The notes under the pieces were generated by a model that had not been told where the DNA came from, ran no database searches, and saw nothing but the letters and a program-made list of their open reading frames with translations. From positions 3,596,001-3,660,000 of the forward strand of contig NZ_CP082945.1 of assembly GCF_019933235.1 (NCBI RefSeq): a stretch of DNA of 64,000 bases, read 5' to 3'. This DNA comes from Streptomyces angustmyceticus (GTDB lineage Bacteria > Actinomycetota > Actinomycetes > Streptomycetales > Streptomycetaceae). Below, one piece after another: positions 8,665 through 16,463 of this stretch. The stretch's first letter is position 1, and every line of letters starts with the position of its first letter. Both the position numbers and the translations under genes were made by a program.

Positions 8665-9528
8665 TCACATCAGTTGGAGCAGACCACGCAAGAGGTCCCT
8701 GGTCTCGTCCGGATTCGGCCCCTCTTCCTGGAGGCGGTCCATCACCCGCGCGTACTGGGCCACTTCTTCGGGCTTGTCCACATAGAGCGCGCTCGTCAGC
8801 TGCTCCAGGTAGACGACGTCGGGCAGGCCCGACTCCTGGAAGCCGAGCATCGTGAAGGCGCCGCTCTCGCCGGCGTGCCCGCCCAGGCTGAAGGGCATCA
8901 CCTGCAGCCGCACGTTGGGTCTCTCGGAGATGTCGATCAGATGCTTCAACTGCTCGCGCATCACGGACCGTTCGCCGTACGGGCGGCGCAGCGCGGCCTC
9001 GTCGAGCACACAGTGGAACTGCGCCGACCGCTCGGTCACCAGCAGCTTCTGGCGCTCCATCCGCAGCGCCACCCGGCGCTCGATCTCGGCGGGCCCGGCG
9101 TCCGGCATGCCCCGTCTGACGACGGCCTGGGCATAGCCCTCGGTCTGCAACAGCCCGTGCACGAACTGGACTTCGTAGACACGGAGGAGGGAAGTGGCTC
9201 CTTCCAGTCCCACATACGTCTGGAACCAGCCGGGCAGCACATCGGTGTAGCTGTGCCACCAGCCGGCGACATTCGCCTCGCGCGCCAGCGACAGCAGCGC
9301 CTCACGCTCCTGGGCGTCACCGACGCCGTACAGCGTGAGCAGGTCCTCCACATCCCGTGCCTTGAAGCTCACGCGGCCCAACTCCATGCGGCTGATCTTC
9401 GATTCGGACGCACGGATCGAGTAGCCGGCCGCCTCACGGGTTATCCCGCGCGATTCACGCAGCCGACGGAGCTGCGACCCGAGCAGGATCCGCCGCACCA
9501 CCGACCCGCTCGACTCACTTGCGGACAC
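8665..9528 (-). CDS. XRE family regulator with DUF5753 (WhiJ-like)
   Basis: The 287-aa protein has an N-terminal Cro/C1-type HTH (LRRLRESRGITREAAGYSIR, then ESKISRMELGR) and a C-terminal DUF5753 domain (LPGWFQTYVGLE, GLLQTEGYAQAVVRRG, VMPFSLGGHAGESGAFT, VYLEQLTSALY). Such proteins are abundant in Streptomyces. They typically pair with DUF397 proteins and sometimes with single-domain ATPases, as here, and influence development and antibiotic production. It is divergent from the ATP-binding gene at 9842 and shares its 313-bp intergenic region. Confidence 0.88.
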   Translation of the reverse strand: MSASESSGSVVRRILLGSQLRRLRESRGITREAAGYSIRASESKISRMELGRVSFKARDVEDLLTLYGVGDAQEREALLSLAREANVAGWWHSYTDVLPGWFQTYVGLEGATSLLRVYEVQFVHGLLQTEGYAQAVVRRGMPDAGPAEIERRVALRMERQKLLVTERSAQFHCVLDEAALRRPYGERSVMREQLKHLIDISERPNVRLQVMPFSLGGHAGESGAFTMLGFQESGLPDVVYLEQLTSALYVDKPEEVAQYARVMDRLQEEGPNPDETRDLLRGLLQLM

Positions 9529-9700
9529 CTCTCAGACCCTCCTGTGACCCCACCCCGTCCAACAGTGGGCCGCAGTCTGCCACGTCCGGGCTTCGTTGAG
9601 TGCTCATCCGGTTACGGATGTGTGAGGCCCCCGCAAGCCCTCCACAGGAGTGGACGGGAAGAATTCGGAACGAAACGGTCCGGTCTGGCGCAATCGCGGC

Positions 9701-9727
9701 ACGTGCACGTGCATCTGCCCTTGCATC
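9701..9727 (+). promoter_or_regulatory. Candidate regulator-binding motif, copy 1
   Basis: GTGCACGTGCATCTGC (9703-9718) followed after 3 nt by TGCATC. Nearly the same sequence recurs in the opposite orientation at 10718-10744 upstream of the DUF397 gene. Copy 1 lies about 115 bp before the ATP-binding gene. The rest of the 9529-9841 intergenic region shows no gene. Confidence 0.5.
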
Positions 9728-9841
9728 TGTCCCGCGCATTGGGAACCATAGGCGTCGCACGCATGCACGCTCGTGAAAGATCCGCCAGATCCGGCTGACC
9801 GGCCAGGGTCATGACGTCCGCGAACGCCAGGAGTGCCTCGC

Positions 9842-10324
9842 ATGGGGACCAAGGTTTTGACCATGCTCGAGCCGTTATGGCAGGGCTTTCCTCCCGTCGA
9901 CCCCTTGGCAGTCTCCGGCTCCGCGTCCCGCACCCTCCCACCGCGCTACGAATCGGTGCGCTGCGCACGGGCGTTCACGCGCGAGACCCTGCAGGGCTGG
10001 GATCTTGACGATCTCTTCGACTCGGTCGCCCTCGTGGTCTCCGAGCTCGTCACCAACGCCCTGCGGCACGCGATCCTGGCCGCTCCGGAGCACCACGACG
10101 CCACCCCGCCCGCCCGGCTGCATCTGATGCGCTGGTCCTCCCGGCTGATCTGCGCCGTACGGGACCCGAGCGACGACTCACCGGTCGCCGGCGAGGCCGA
10201 TTCCGCCGCGGAGTCGGGCCGGGGGCTCTACCTCGTGGACTCCTTCAGCGACAGCTGGGGCTGGCATCCGCTGGCCGGCGCCGCCCACGGCAAGATCGTG
10301 TGGGCGCTCTTCCGGCTGCCGTAG
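9842..10324 (+). CDS. ATP-binding (HATPase_c_2) regulatory protein
   Basis: The 160-aa protein is an anti-sigma-factor-like single GHKL ATPase domain: N-box SELVTNALRH (67-76), G1-like CAVRDPSDDSP and G2-like ESGRGLYLVDSF. Such proteins act as stand-alone kinases or partner switches for sigma or anti-anti-sigma factors, or work with XRE/DUF397 pairs. The ATG at 9842 is chosen because AGGAG (9829-9833) lies 8 nt upstream; GTG 9833 overlaps that site. It lies between the XRE and DUF397 genes. Confidence 0.82.
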   Translation: MGTKVLTMLEPLWQGFPPVDPLAVSGSASRTLPPRYESVRCARAFTRETLQGWDLDDLFDSVALVVSELVTNALRHAILAAPEHHDATPPARLHLMRWSSRLICAVRDPSDDSPVAGEADSAAESGRGLYLVDSFSDSWGWHPLAGAAHGKIVWALFRLP

Positions 10325-10418
10325 CCGTGCCGCACACCGGGCGCGCCGTCACGTACGGGCGCCCGGTCGCCGTGTGCGGGCGGGGACCCGCGACGGCCGC
10401 CGGGACACCCGCGGGCGC

Positions 10419-10658
10419 TCAGTCCCGTACGAGGTGGTCGAACTCCCCGTCCTTGATGCCGAGCAGCATCGCCCGGACCTCGGCCGGCGTGTAGACGAGC
10501 GCGGGGCCGTCCGGGAAGCGGGAGTTGCGCACCGCGATGTCACCCCCGGGCAGCTTGGCGAACTCCACGCAGGAGCCCTGGGAGTTGCTGTGCCTGCTCT
10601 TCTGCCACGCCACATCGCGGAGATCCGTGGCGGCCATGCCGTTGTATGCGTGGAGCAC
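10419..10658 (-). CDS. DUF397 protein
   Basis: The 79-aa protein has the DUF397 signature: WQKSRHSNSQGSCVEFAKL, then IAVRNSRFPDGPALVYTPAE and FDHLVRD at the end. DUF397 proteins are small partners of XRE/DUF5753 regulators in Streptomyces. GTG 10658 has GGGAG about 8 nt upstream; ATG 10637 is an alternative. It lies convergent to the ATP-binding gene. Confidence 0.85.
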   Translation of the reverse strand: MLHAYNGMAATDLRDVAWQKSRHSNSQGSCVEFAKLPGGDIAVRNSRFPDGPALVYTPAEVRAMLLGIKDGEFDHLVRD

Positions 10659-10717
10659 AGGGGTCTCCCGGTGATAAATGGTGTCAACTGCCCGGGAGCA
10701 TAGCTGCGTTCTCGTGC

Positions 10718-10744
10718 GGATGCATGCGCAGATGCACGTGCACG
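10718..10744 (-). promoter_or_regulatory. Candidate regulator-binding motif, copy 2
   Basis: On the minus strand this reads GTGCACGTGCATCTGC, 2-3 nt, then TGCATCC, matching copy 1 at 9701-9727. It is about 60 bp upstream of the DUF397 start, with a TATGCT -10-like hexamer about 15 nt further downstream. That places the motif over the -35 region, as for an activator. Between here and the terminator at 10971 there is no gene. Confidence 0.5.
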
Positions 10745-10970
10745 ACAGCCGGTGCAGAGCCGGTCACAGCTCGTCGAGCACCCCGGCCGCCCCCTCCCCC
10801 GGCGCCGCCCGCCGCCCCTCGCACCAGGTGGGAACGGGCCCACCCCCCGGTACGGATCACCGGGCCCGGAGCCCTCACGGACAGGGAAGAGACGTGCGCC
10901 ACGCACCACGGGTTCCCGGCCCCGGGCGGACATCCGGCCCGACGCGCCCGCCAGGCGTTCGCCGTACAGC

Positions 10971-11009
10971 CGTGAGGTCCCCTGCGCCTCATGCACAGGG
11001 GACCTCACG
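10971..11009. terminator. Terminator of the S18 operon
   Basis: CGTGAGGTCCCCTG (10971-10984) pairs perfectly with CAGGGGACCTCACG (10996-11009) around an 11-nt loop. It lies about 50 bp downstream of the rpsR paralogue stop (11058, minus strand). The remaining gene-free sequence of 10659-11057 holds the motif at 10718-10744 only. Confidence 0.85.
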
Positions 11010-11057
11010 CCCGTCACCGGAGGGCACCGTCACCAGGGGCGGCTCAGCAGGCGGCCG

Positions 11058-11294
11058 TCACCGTGACGCGTACGGGAGCAGCGCCATCTCCCGTGCGTTC
11101 TTGATGGCCCGGGACACCTGCCGCTGCTGCTGCGCGCTGATCCGGGTGACGCGCCGGCTGCGGATCTTGCCGCGGTCCGAGAGGAACTTCCGCAGCAGTT
11201 CGGTGTCCTTGTAGTCGATGTAGGTGACGCCCGCCGCGTCCAGCGGATTGCGGCGGGGCGGGGGTGTCCGGCGCGGGTCGTGCCGACGGGGCAT
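11058..11294 (-). CDS. rpsR: Alternative (zinc-free) 30S ribosomal protein S18
   Basis: The 78-aa protein matches S18: NPLDAAGVTYIDYKDTELLRKFLSDRGKI and SRRVTRISAQQQRQVSRAIKNAREMALLPY. It lacks cysteine, so it cannot bind zinc. That marks it as the C- paralogue made during zinc starvation to replace the zinc-binding version. It is the last gene of the minus-strand operon L33-L31-CobW-S18 downstream of a Zur-like box. The same gene order occurs in S. coelicolor (SCO3425-3430, from memory). Confidence 0.93.
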   Translation of the reverse strand: MPRRHDPRRTPPPRRNPLDAAGVTYIDYKDTELLRKFLSDRGKIRSRRVTRISAQQQRQVSRAIKNAREMALLPYASR

Positions 11295-11382
11295 GGGAGC
11301 TTCCTTGTGCGAGGTGGGGGCGTACGGATGCGGACGGGCCGGGGAGGCCGGCTCACCTGCGGGCGGGGCGGTCGCGGCCGCC

Positions 11383-12531
11383 TCACGAAACGGGGTCGAG
11401 GAGGGCGTCGAAGGCGGGCGGCAGCCGCTTCCAGGCCGACCGGCCGCCGGCGTACTCGGCGTCGGTGAGCAGGCAGGACTCCAGCAGCGAGGCGAGGGCC
11501 GCGCGGTCCAGGTCCGGCGAGGTGAAGACCAGGTGCTGGGTGCGGTCGCCGTGCTCGGGGTGCCAGTCCAGCGCGGCGGCGGCCCGGCGCATCGGCGGCA
11601 CCATCTCCCAGGCGGCGTCCGGCAGCGCGGCCAGCCACGGGCCGGTGTTCTCCACGCACAGCGCCCCGCCGGCCGCGTCCCACGACAACAGGGTGTCCGG
11701 GCGGTCGGCCAGCCAGAACCGGCCCCGGCTGCGCGCGGCGGCGCAGGTCAGGTCCTCCAGCGCGCGGTAGAGCCGCTCGGGGTGGAAGGGCCGGGTGTGC
11801 TGCCACACGAGCGTGCCGACCCCCTCCGCCTCGGCCTCCTGCGGCAGCAGCGCACAGGCCGGGTGCTGGCGGGCGGCGGCAGCCCCCACATCGAATCCGG
11901 CCATCGCGGCGGCCGCCAACTCCCCCGACGCGACCGGGATCTGCCGCGCCGTCGGATGCAGCTGGTCGAGCAGCGCGAGGTCGGCGGGCTCCGCCGCCTC
12001 CTCCCCCGTGGCGATCGCCAGCACGGGCGCGTATTCGAGCTGGCGCGCCCAGGTGTCGGCGACCGTGCGCTGGTCGGAGGCCGCGGCGGCGAGACCGGCC
12101 TCGGCGAGGTCGTCACCGCAGCCGAGGTAGGGCAGCAGCAGCGCCGGGTCGACGGCGGTGATCACCCCCGTCAGCGCGAAGTTCTCACTCCCGCACGCGG
12201 TGACCACCTCGGCCATCGCCTTGGGCTCGACCGAGTCCCACAGTTCGACGACGGCCAGCCGGCAGGTGCGCCCGGCGGCCAGCCGCTCCAGCTCGGGCAC
12301 CAGGTCCTCGCGCAGCGCACAGCAGGCGCAGTCGTTGACCAGCGGCGCCGAACCGGAGTCGAGGGTGCCGCCCGCGTCGCGGACCGTGCGCCGCACGGTG
12401 CCCTCGGCGGCGGAGGCGAGGTCGTGGTGGAGGGCGACGCTGCCCGGGACGGTGTGCAGCAGCCGCTCGACGGCGGCCTGCCGCGCCTCGGCGTGCAGGC
12501 CGCCGACCAGGACGACGTGGAGGCGCTCCAT
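11383..12531 (-). CDS. CobW/COG0523-like protein lacking Walker A
   Basis: The 382-aa protein belongs to the COG0523/CobW group by its CxCC metal motif (NDCACCALREDL, Cys68, 70, 71) and its C-terminal CobW_C region (WLADRPDTLLSWDAAG, HLVFTSPDLDRAALASLL). Canonical members are GTP-dependent zinc metallochaperones. Here the P-loop position reads VLVGGLHAEARQAAVERLL with no GK[S/T], so ordinary GTP hydrolysis is unlikely. It overlaps the L31 stop by one base (TGATG) and so is translationally coupled in the zinc-limitation operon. The likely role is zinc handling during starvation. Confidence 0.85.
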   Translation of the reverse strand: MERLHVVLVGGLHAEARQAAVERLLHTVPGSVALHHDLASAAEGTVRRTVRDAGGTLDSGSAPLVNDCACCALREDLVPELERLAAGRTCRLAVVELWDSVEPKAMAEVVTACGSENFALTGVITAVDPALLLPYLGCGDDLAEAGLAAAASDQRTVADTWARQLEYAPVLAIATGEEAAEPADLALLDQLHPTARQIPVASGELAAAAMAGFDVGAAAARQHPACALLPQEAEAEGVGTLVWQHTRPFHPERLYRALEDLTCAAARSRGRFWLADRPDTLLSWDAAGGALCVENTGPWLAALPDAAWEMVPPMRRAAAALDWHPEHGDRTQHLVFTSPDLDRAALASLLESCLLTDAEYAGGRSAWKRLPPAFDALLDPVS

Positions 12532-12785
12532 CAGCGGGCCCCGCGCGAGCCGTAGCGGCGCTCGAACCGCTCGACGCGACCCGCGGTGTCCAGCACCCGG
12601 GCGGTGCCCGTGTAGAAGGGGTGGCTCGCCGAGGAGATCTCGACGTCGATGACGGGATAGGTGCGGCCGTCCTCCCACTCGACCGTCTGCTCACTGCTGG
12701 CGGTCGAACGGGTCAGGAAGGCGACGCCGGCGGCCCGGTCGCGGAAGACGACCGGGCCGTAGGCGGGGTGGATTCCGGGCTGCAC
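12531..12785 (-). CDS. rpmE2: Ribosomal protein L31 type B (zinc-free)
   Basis: The 84-aa protein has L31 type B features: MQPGIHPAYGPVVFRD, FLTRSTASS, VDVEISSASHPFYTGTARVLDTAGRVERFERRYG. The CxxC zinc motif of type A L31 is absent. It replaces zinc-bound L31 when zinc is scarce, releasing ribosomal zinc. It starts 5 nt after the L33 stop and is coupled to the CobW-like gene. Confidence 0.95.
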   Translation of the reverse strand: MQPGIHPAYGPVVFRDRAAGVAFLTRSTASSEQTVEWEDGRTYPVIDVEISSASHPFYTGTARVLDTAGRVERFERRYGSRGAR

Positions 12786-12790
12786 GGTGC

Positions 12791-12955
12791 TCAGCGCTCC
12801 TCTCGGAAGGTCACGTGGCGGCCGGCCACCGGGTCGTACTTGCGCAGTTCCAGGCGGTCGGGGTCGTTACGGCGGTTCTTGCGGGTCACGTAGGTGTAGC
12901 CGGTACCGGCGGTGGACCGGAGTTTGACGACCGGGCGTAGTTCGTTGCGGGCCAT
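12791..12955 (-). CDS. rpmG: Ribosomal protein L33 (zinc-free paralogue)
   Basis: The 54-aa ORF starts at the ATG 12955 and ends at the TGA at 12791. It reads MARNELRPVVKLRSTAGTGY, then TYVTRKNRRNDPDRLELRKY and DPVAGRHVTFREER. This is a full-length L33. It has no cysteine, whereas zinc-binding L33 carries two CxxC pairs, so this is the starvation paralogue. It is the first gene of the minus-strand operon, 14 nt from the Zur-like palindrome. Confidence 0.95.
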   Translation of the reverse strand: MARNELRPVVKLRSTAGTGYTYVTRKNRRNDPDRLELRKYDPVAGRHVTFREER

Positions 12956-12968
12956 GGGGCTAGTATAC

Positions 12969-12987
12969 GGAAATGGTTTCCATTTTC
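12969..12987. promoter_or_regulatory. Zur-like operator between the divergent zinc-starvation operons
   Basis: GGAAATGG (12969-12976) TTT CCATTTTC (12980-12987) forms an 8-bp inverted repeat with one mismatch. On the minus strand it reads TGAAAATGGAAACCATTTCC, close to the actinobacterial Zur box (TGAAAATGATTTTCA type). It lies in the 73-bp region between L33 (minus) and L28 (plus), so one repressor site could control both operons. Confidence 0.85.
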
Positions 12988-13028
12988 AATAGGCTCCGAC
13001 CAGGGGCCCCGACCGGAAGGACCGCACC

Positions 13029-13265
13029 ATGTCCGCCCACTGCCAGCTGACCGGCCGCGCGCCGGGCTTCGGCAACTCCGTCTCCCACTCGCACCGGCGC
13101 ACCCCGCGCCGCTTCGACCCCAACATCCAGCGCAAGCGCTACTGGCTGCCCAGCGAGGGCCGGCACATCCGCCTCACCCTGAGCACCAGGGGCATCAAGA
13201 CCGTGGACACGATCGGCATCGAGGCGGCCGTCGCCCGCATCCGCGCCCGGGGGGAGAAGGTCTGA
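13029..13265 (+). CDS. rpmB: Ribosomal protein L28 paralogue
   Basis: The 78-aa protein matches L28: MSAHCQLTGRAPGFGNSVSHSHRRTPRRF at the N-terminus, NIQRKRYWLPSEGRHIRLTLSTRGIKTVD mid-protein. Only a single Cys is present, so the four-Cys zinc site of canonical L28 is missing. AAGGA lies upstream of the ATG. It overlaps rpsN by one base (TGATG), forming the plus-strand half of the Zur-type locus. Confidence 0.93.
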   Translation: MSAHCQLTGRAPGFGNSVSHSHRRTPRRFDPNIQRKRYWLPSEGRHIRLTLSTRGIKTVDTIGIEAAVARIRARGEKV

Positions 13266-13570
13266 TGGCCAAGCAGAGCAAGATCGCCAAGAACGAGAAG
13301 CGCCGCGCCACCGTCGCCCGCTACGCGGCCCGGCGCGCCCTCCTCAAGGCCGTGATCCGCAGCCCGCACACGCCCGAGGAGGAGCGCACCGCCGCCCGGC
13401 GCGAACTCTCCCGCCAGCCGCGGGACGCCAGCGCCACCCGGATGCGCAACCGCGACAGCGTCGACGGGCGCCCGCGCGGATACCTGCGCGCCTTCGGGCT
13501 CTCCCGCGTACGGCTGCGCGAGCAGGCGCACGCCGGGTACCTGCCGGGGGTCCGCAAGGCGAGCTGGTAA
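13265..13570 (+). CDS. rpsN: Ribosomal protein S14 (zinc-free, long form)
   Basis: The 101-aa protein is the long, Cys-less S14 form: MAKQSKIAKNEKRRATVARYAARR, RELSRQPRDASATRMRNRDSVDGRPRGYLRAFGLSRVRLREQA and GVRKASW at the end. It substitutes for short zinc-binding S14 under zinc limitation. It is translationally coupled to L28 and followed by a strong terminator. Confidence 0.95.
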   Translation: MAKQSKIAKNEKRRATVARYAARRALLKAVIRSPHTPEEERTAARRELSRQPRDASATRMRNRDSVDGRPRGYLRAFGLSRVRLREQAHAGYLPGVRKASW

Positions 13571-13578
13571 CCGCGCCG

Positions 13579-13621
13579 CCGGCCGTCCGGCCCCGGGGCA
13601 CCCCCTGGACCGGACGGCCGG
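13579..13621 (+). terminator. Terminator after rpmB-rpsN
   Basis: CCGGCCGTCCGG (13579-13590) pairs perfectly with CCGGACGGCCGG (13610-13621) around a 19-nt loop. It begins 9 nt after the S14 stop. Confidence 0.85.
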
Positions 13622-13682
13622 AACCTTCGGGTAATACTGGACAGAACGTCCGCCGGCCCACCCGACGAAAGCGAGCGCGCCC

Positions 13683-13889
13683 ATGCTCCGCAACGCCTTC
13701 GAACCCTGGCACCTGATCCTGATCATCGCGGTGCTCGTGCTGCTCTTCGGCTCGAAGAAGCTGCCCGACATGGCACGCGGCCTGGGCCGCTCGATGCGCA
13801 TCCTCAAGTCCGAGGCCAAGGCCCTCAAGGACGACCGGGCGACCGAGCCGGCCGAGGCGCCCCGCGCGGAGTCCGCCGCCCGCCCCTGA
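13683..13889 (+). CDS. TatA/TatE-like Sec-independent translocase component
   Basis: The 68-aa protein has the TatA layout: a short N-terminus, one hydrophobic helix (WHLILIIAVLVLLFGSKKLP, about 9-28), the hinge FGSKKLPDMARGLGRSMR, an amphipathic helix and a charged disordered tail. TatA oligomers form the twin-arginine protein conduit in the membrane. It is not next to tatC, so it is probably a second TatA paralogue. The ATG follows GAAAGCGAG. Confidence 0.85.
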   Translation: MLRNAFEPWHLILIIAVLVLLFGSKKLPDMARGLGRSMRILKSEAKALKDDRATEPAEAPRAESAARP

Positions 13890-13925
13890 GACCGGGCCCG
13901 CCGCCGGGCAGGGACCGCCGGTCCC

Positions 13926-14771
13926 TCAGTGGTCGCCGCCCTCGTCGATCAGCCGCCGCACCTCGCGGTCGATCAGCCCCAGCCGGGCCTCGGCGACCAG
14001 CGGCACCGCGCGGCGCTGCCGCCGCGCCTCGGCAAGATCGATCTCGACGGTGATCAGCGAGGGCTCCCACTTCGGCGCCTGCGCCACCACCGCGCCCCGC
14101 GGGTCCACCACCCGTGAGCCGCCCCAGAACGCCGCGCCGTGTTCGTTGCCCACCCGGTTCACGAAGACCACCCAGCACTGCAGCATCTTCGCCGTGTAGG
14201 ACAGCAGGGTGTCCCAGTACAGGCCGGTGTCCATCGCCTCCGGGTCCAGGCTCGCCGCGCTGTTCGTGGGGATGAACAGCACCTCGGCGCCGTCCTGCAC
14301 CGCCAGCCACGGCAGCGTCGGCTGCCAGGCGTCGTTGCACACCAGCGTCGCGCCCCGCCCGCCGCTCCTGGCCCGCTTCAGCTCGTACGCGCGCAGCGAC
14401 TGCCCCGGGCTGACGTGCTTGCGCTCCTCCCAGGCCAGGTAGTTGGGGAGGTAGAGCTTGCGGTGGGCGTGCACCAGCGCGCCGGCCGCGTAGTGCGCCG
14501 CGGTGTTGTACGCGCGCAGGCTGGTGTGCTCGTGGAAGCCGACCAGCACATCGGGGCCGAGGGTGCTGAGCTCCAGCAGCCGCTCGTCGTTGGCCTCCAG
14601 GGACTCGTCGCGCTTGAGCGCCCCCAAGTGGTAGCCGTGCAGGCTCAGTTCGGGGAAGACGACCAGATCCGCGCACTGCGCCGCCGCCTGCTCGATCTGC
14701 TCACGGGCGATGGCGAGGTTGGCCGCCACCTCGCCCAGGACACAGTCCGTCTGCGCCAGCGCAACGAGCAT
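13926..14771 (-). CDS. Carbon-nitrogen hydrolase (nitrilase superfamily)
   Basis: The 281-aa protein has the superfamily's catalytic triad: Glu41 (VVFPELSLHGY), Lys105 (HRKLYLPNY) and Cys145 (LVCNDAWQP). These enzymes hydrolyse amides, carbamoyl groups or nitriles. Length and spacing suit the amidase or N-carbamoyl-amide amidohydrolase-like branches. The substrate cannot be told. It is monocistronic. The adjacent gap 14772-15078 holds only its promoter side and the 3' flank of the long chaplin gene; I see no other element there. Confidence 0.88.
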   Translation of the reverse strand: MLVALAQTDCVLGEVAANLAIAREQIEQAAAQCADLVVFPELSLHGYHLGALKRDESLEANDERLLELSTLGPDVLVGFHEHTSLRAYNTAAHYAAGALVHAHRKLYLPNYLAWEERKHVSPGQSLRAYELKRARSGGRGATLVCNDAWQPTLPWLAVQDGAEVLFIPTNSAASLDPEAMDTGLYWDTLLSYTAKMLQCWVVFVNRVGNEHGAAFWGGSRVVDPRGAVVAQAPKWEPSLITVEIDLAEARRQRRAVPLVAEARLGLIDREVRRLIDEGGDH

Positions 14772-15078
14772 GGCCCCACCTCATCGACGCATTGCTTTTG
14801 CGGCTTTCACCCCAATTTTGCCAGAGGCCGCGGCAAGCGGCACGGTCCCGCGGCGCTGCCGGCTCCGCCCCGCTTCGAACGCCCCGCCCACCGTTTCCCA
14901 CCCCTGAGCGAAAGAACGATCCTTCCCGTGCCGGAGAAGGCCCTCACCCGTTGATCCGCACGATCCGTCGTACGTCCCGCAGGGCGCCTTCCAGCCGCAG
15001 CGCCGCCCTGGCCCGCGGTCGGCCGGCCGCGGTCGGGCCGACCGGCGATGCCGACGGGCGGCCCGACCGGACGCCGGC

Positions 15079-15669
15079 TCATCGGCGCCGCGTACCGGAC
15101 CTGCGCAGCAGCAGCGCCCCGCCCATCAGCAGCCCGCCGCCCGCACCGGCCAGCATGGCGAGTTCGCCGGGCCCGGTGGACGCCAGGAGCCCGGGGTCCG
15201 CCGGCATCCCGGCGCGCTTCGCGGCGCCCGCCCGCGCGGACCGCGGCGCGGGCACCGTCCCGGACTCCACCGCGGGCCCGTGGGCATGCCGGGGCGCCGT
15301 CCTGGCCGGCGTCCTTTCCCGCTGCGGCGCCGGGGCCGCGTGCTTCGGGGCCGGCCCCGGGCCCTGCCGGTGGGACACCAGGGGCGGCGGTGCGCCGGTC
15401 CCGGGCCGCCGGGCGGCCGCGAGCGCCGCGCCGTTCCCGCACGAGGCCCCCATAGCCGGGTTGAGGGCCGCGCCCGCGTCGGCCGAGTTGCCGCACACAG
15501 TGACCGGGGTGTCCACGGCCACCTGGATGTGGTTCCCGGAGAGCACCCCGGGAGAGTGCGCCGTGCCACCCCCGGCGCCGGCATCCGCGTACGCCACGCC
15601 GCCGCCCGCGCCGAGCGCGCCCGACGCCGCCGCTGCCACGACCGCCCACGTCTTCAGGCTCTGTCGCAT
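15079..15669 (-). CDS. Long chaplin with sortase signal
   Basis: The 196-aa secreted protein has a signal peptide (MRQSLKTWAVVAAAASGALG..., cut near AYADA), one chaplin domain (HSPGVLSGNHIQVAVDTPVT, VCGNSADAGAALNPAMGASC, with its Cys pair), a long Pro/Ala-rich spacer, the sortase motif LASTG, a membrane helix and the basic tail RRSGTRRR. Chaplins self-assemble into amyloid fibrils that lower surface tension so aerial hyphae can emerge; long ones are wall-anchored. S. coelicolor long chaplins carry two chaplin domains, whereas this has one. GAGGAGG precedes the ATG. Confidence 0.92.
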   Translation of the reverse strand: MRQSLKTWAVVAAAASGALGAGGGVAYADAGAGGGTAHSPGVLSGNHIQVAVDTPVTVCGNSADAGAALNPAMGASCGNGAALAAARRPGTGAPPPLVSHRQGPGPAPKHAAPAPQRERTPARTAPRHAHGPAVESGTVPAPRSARAGAAKRAGMPADPGLLASTGPGELAMLAGAGGGLLMGGALLLRRSGTRRR

Positions 15670-15803
15670 CCCTCGTCCTCCTCGGCAGTCAGTGCAATAC
15701 GCCCCGGCCGCCCGCGCCACGCACACGACCGGGCGGCCGGCAGCACATACGCGGCGCCGGCCGCCCGGGGGCACAAGCGGTGAACGGCCGGGGCCGTCGG
15801 CCG

Positions 15804-16199
15804 TCAGCGGTTGCCGACGCCGTTCCCGGACAGGACCGGGATGTCGTCGAGGATGTGCGACAGCGGCTCGTCGCCCTTGGCCTGCGTCGAGTTGTGGGCG
15901 CACTGCTGGTTCTGCGGCGACGACAGGATGTTGAGGTCCTGGGCCTGGATCGGGGAGAGGGCCTGGACGTTGACCTTGCCCAGTCCGAGGCACAGGTCGT
16001 TCAGCGAGCCCTGGACGAGACCGAGCTGGGTGCTCAGGTCACCGCGCGTGGTGGAGTTGCCGTAGACCGACGCCGCCCCGTTTCCGTTGACCGTGGTGGT
16101 GCCGTGCTGGTCACCGATCGCCATGGCCTCAGGAGCGGCCGCAGCGGACATACCGATCAGCGACGCCGCCACAGCCGCGCCCGCCATCATCTTCTTCAT
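15804..16199 (-). CDS. Rodlin (copy 1)
   Basis: The 131-aa secreted protein has a signal peptide cut after about Ala27 (MKKMMAGAAVAASLIGMS...AMA) and a mature region typical of rodlins: GTTTVNGNGAASVYGNST, GLVQGSLNDLCLGLGKVNVQ, LNILSSPQNQQC, GDEPLSHILDDIPVLSGNGVGNR. Rodlins organise chaplin fibrils into the paired rodlets on aerial hyphae and spores. Two conserved cysteines are present. The ATG at 16199 follows GAAGGG. Confidence 0.95.
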   Translation of the reverse strand: MKKMMAGAAVAASLIGMSAAAAPEAMAIGDQHGTTTVNGNGAASVYGNSTTRGDLSTQLGLVQGSLNDLCLGLGKVNVQALSPIQAQDLNILSSPQNQQCAHNSTQAKGDEPLSHILDDIPVLSGNGVGNR

Positions 16200-16408
16200 C
16201 ACGCAAACCCTTCGGAGAAGAAGCTCCCGACACGGGAGCCCGGTTTGAACAACCCGCTGTGGCGGTTCGAGTTCTGCACCATCACCCGAATAGCCGCTAC
16301 CGGGACCTCCGGAATTCCCGGTCCGCGCTTTCCGCTGCCGCTCTCGCCTCCATACGCGTACCGACAATGCGACTTATCGCGCAGGGGCACCCATTCGCGA
16401 GCACGAAA

Positions 16409-16448
16409 CAGGGCCCGCGACGCCGATGAACGACAGTCGCGGGCCCTG
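16409..16448. terminator. Terminator-like perfect stem-loop between rodlins
   Basis: CAGGGCCCGCGAC (16409-16421) pairs perfectly with GTCGCGGGCCCTG (16436-16448), loop 14 nt. It lies downstream of rodlin copy 2 and upstream of rodlin copy 1 on the minus strand. Confidence 0.65.
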
Positions 16449-16463
16449 CTCTCGATACGGACG

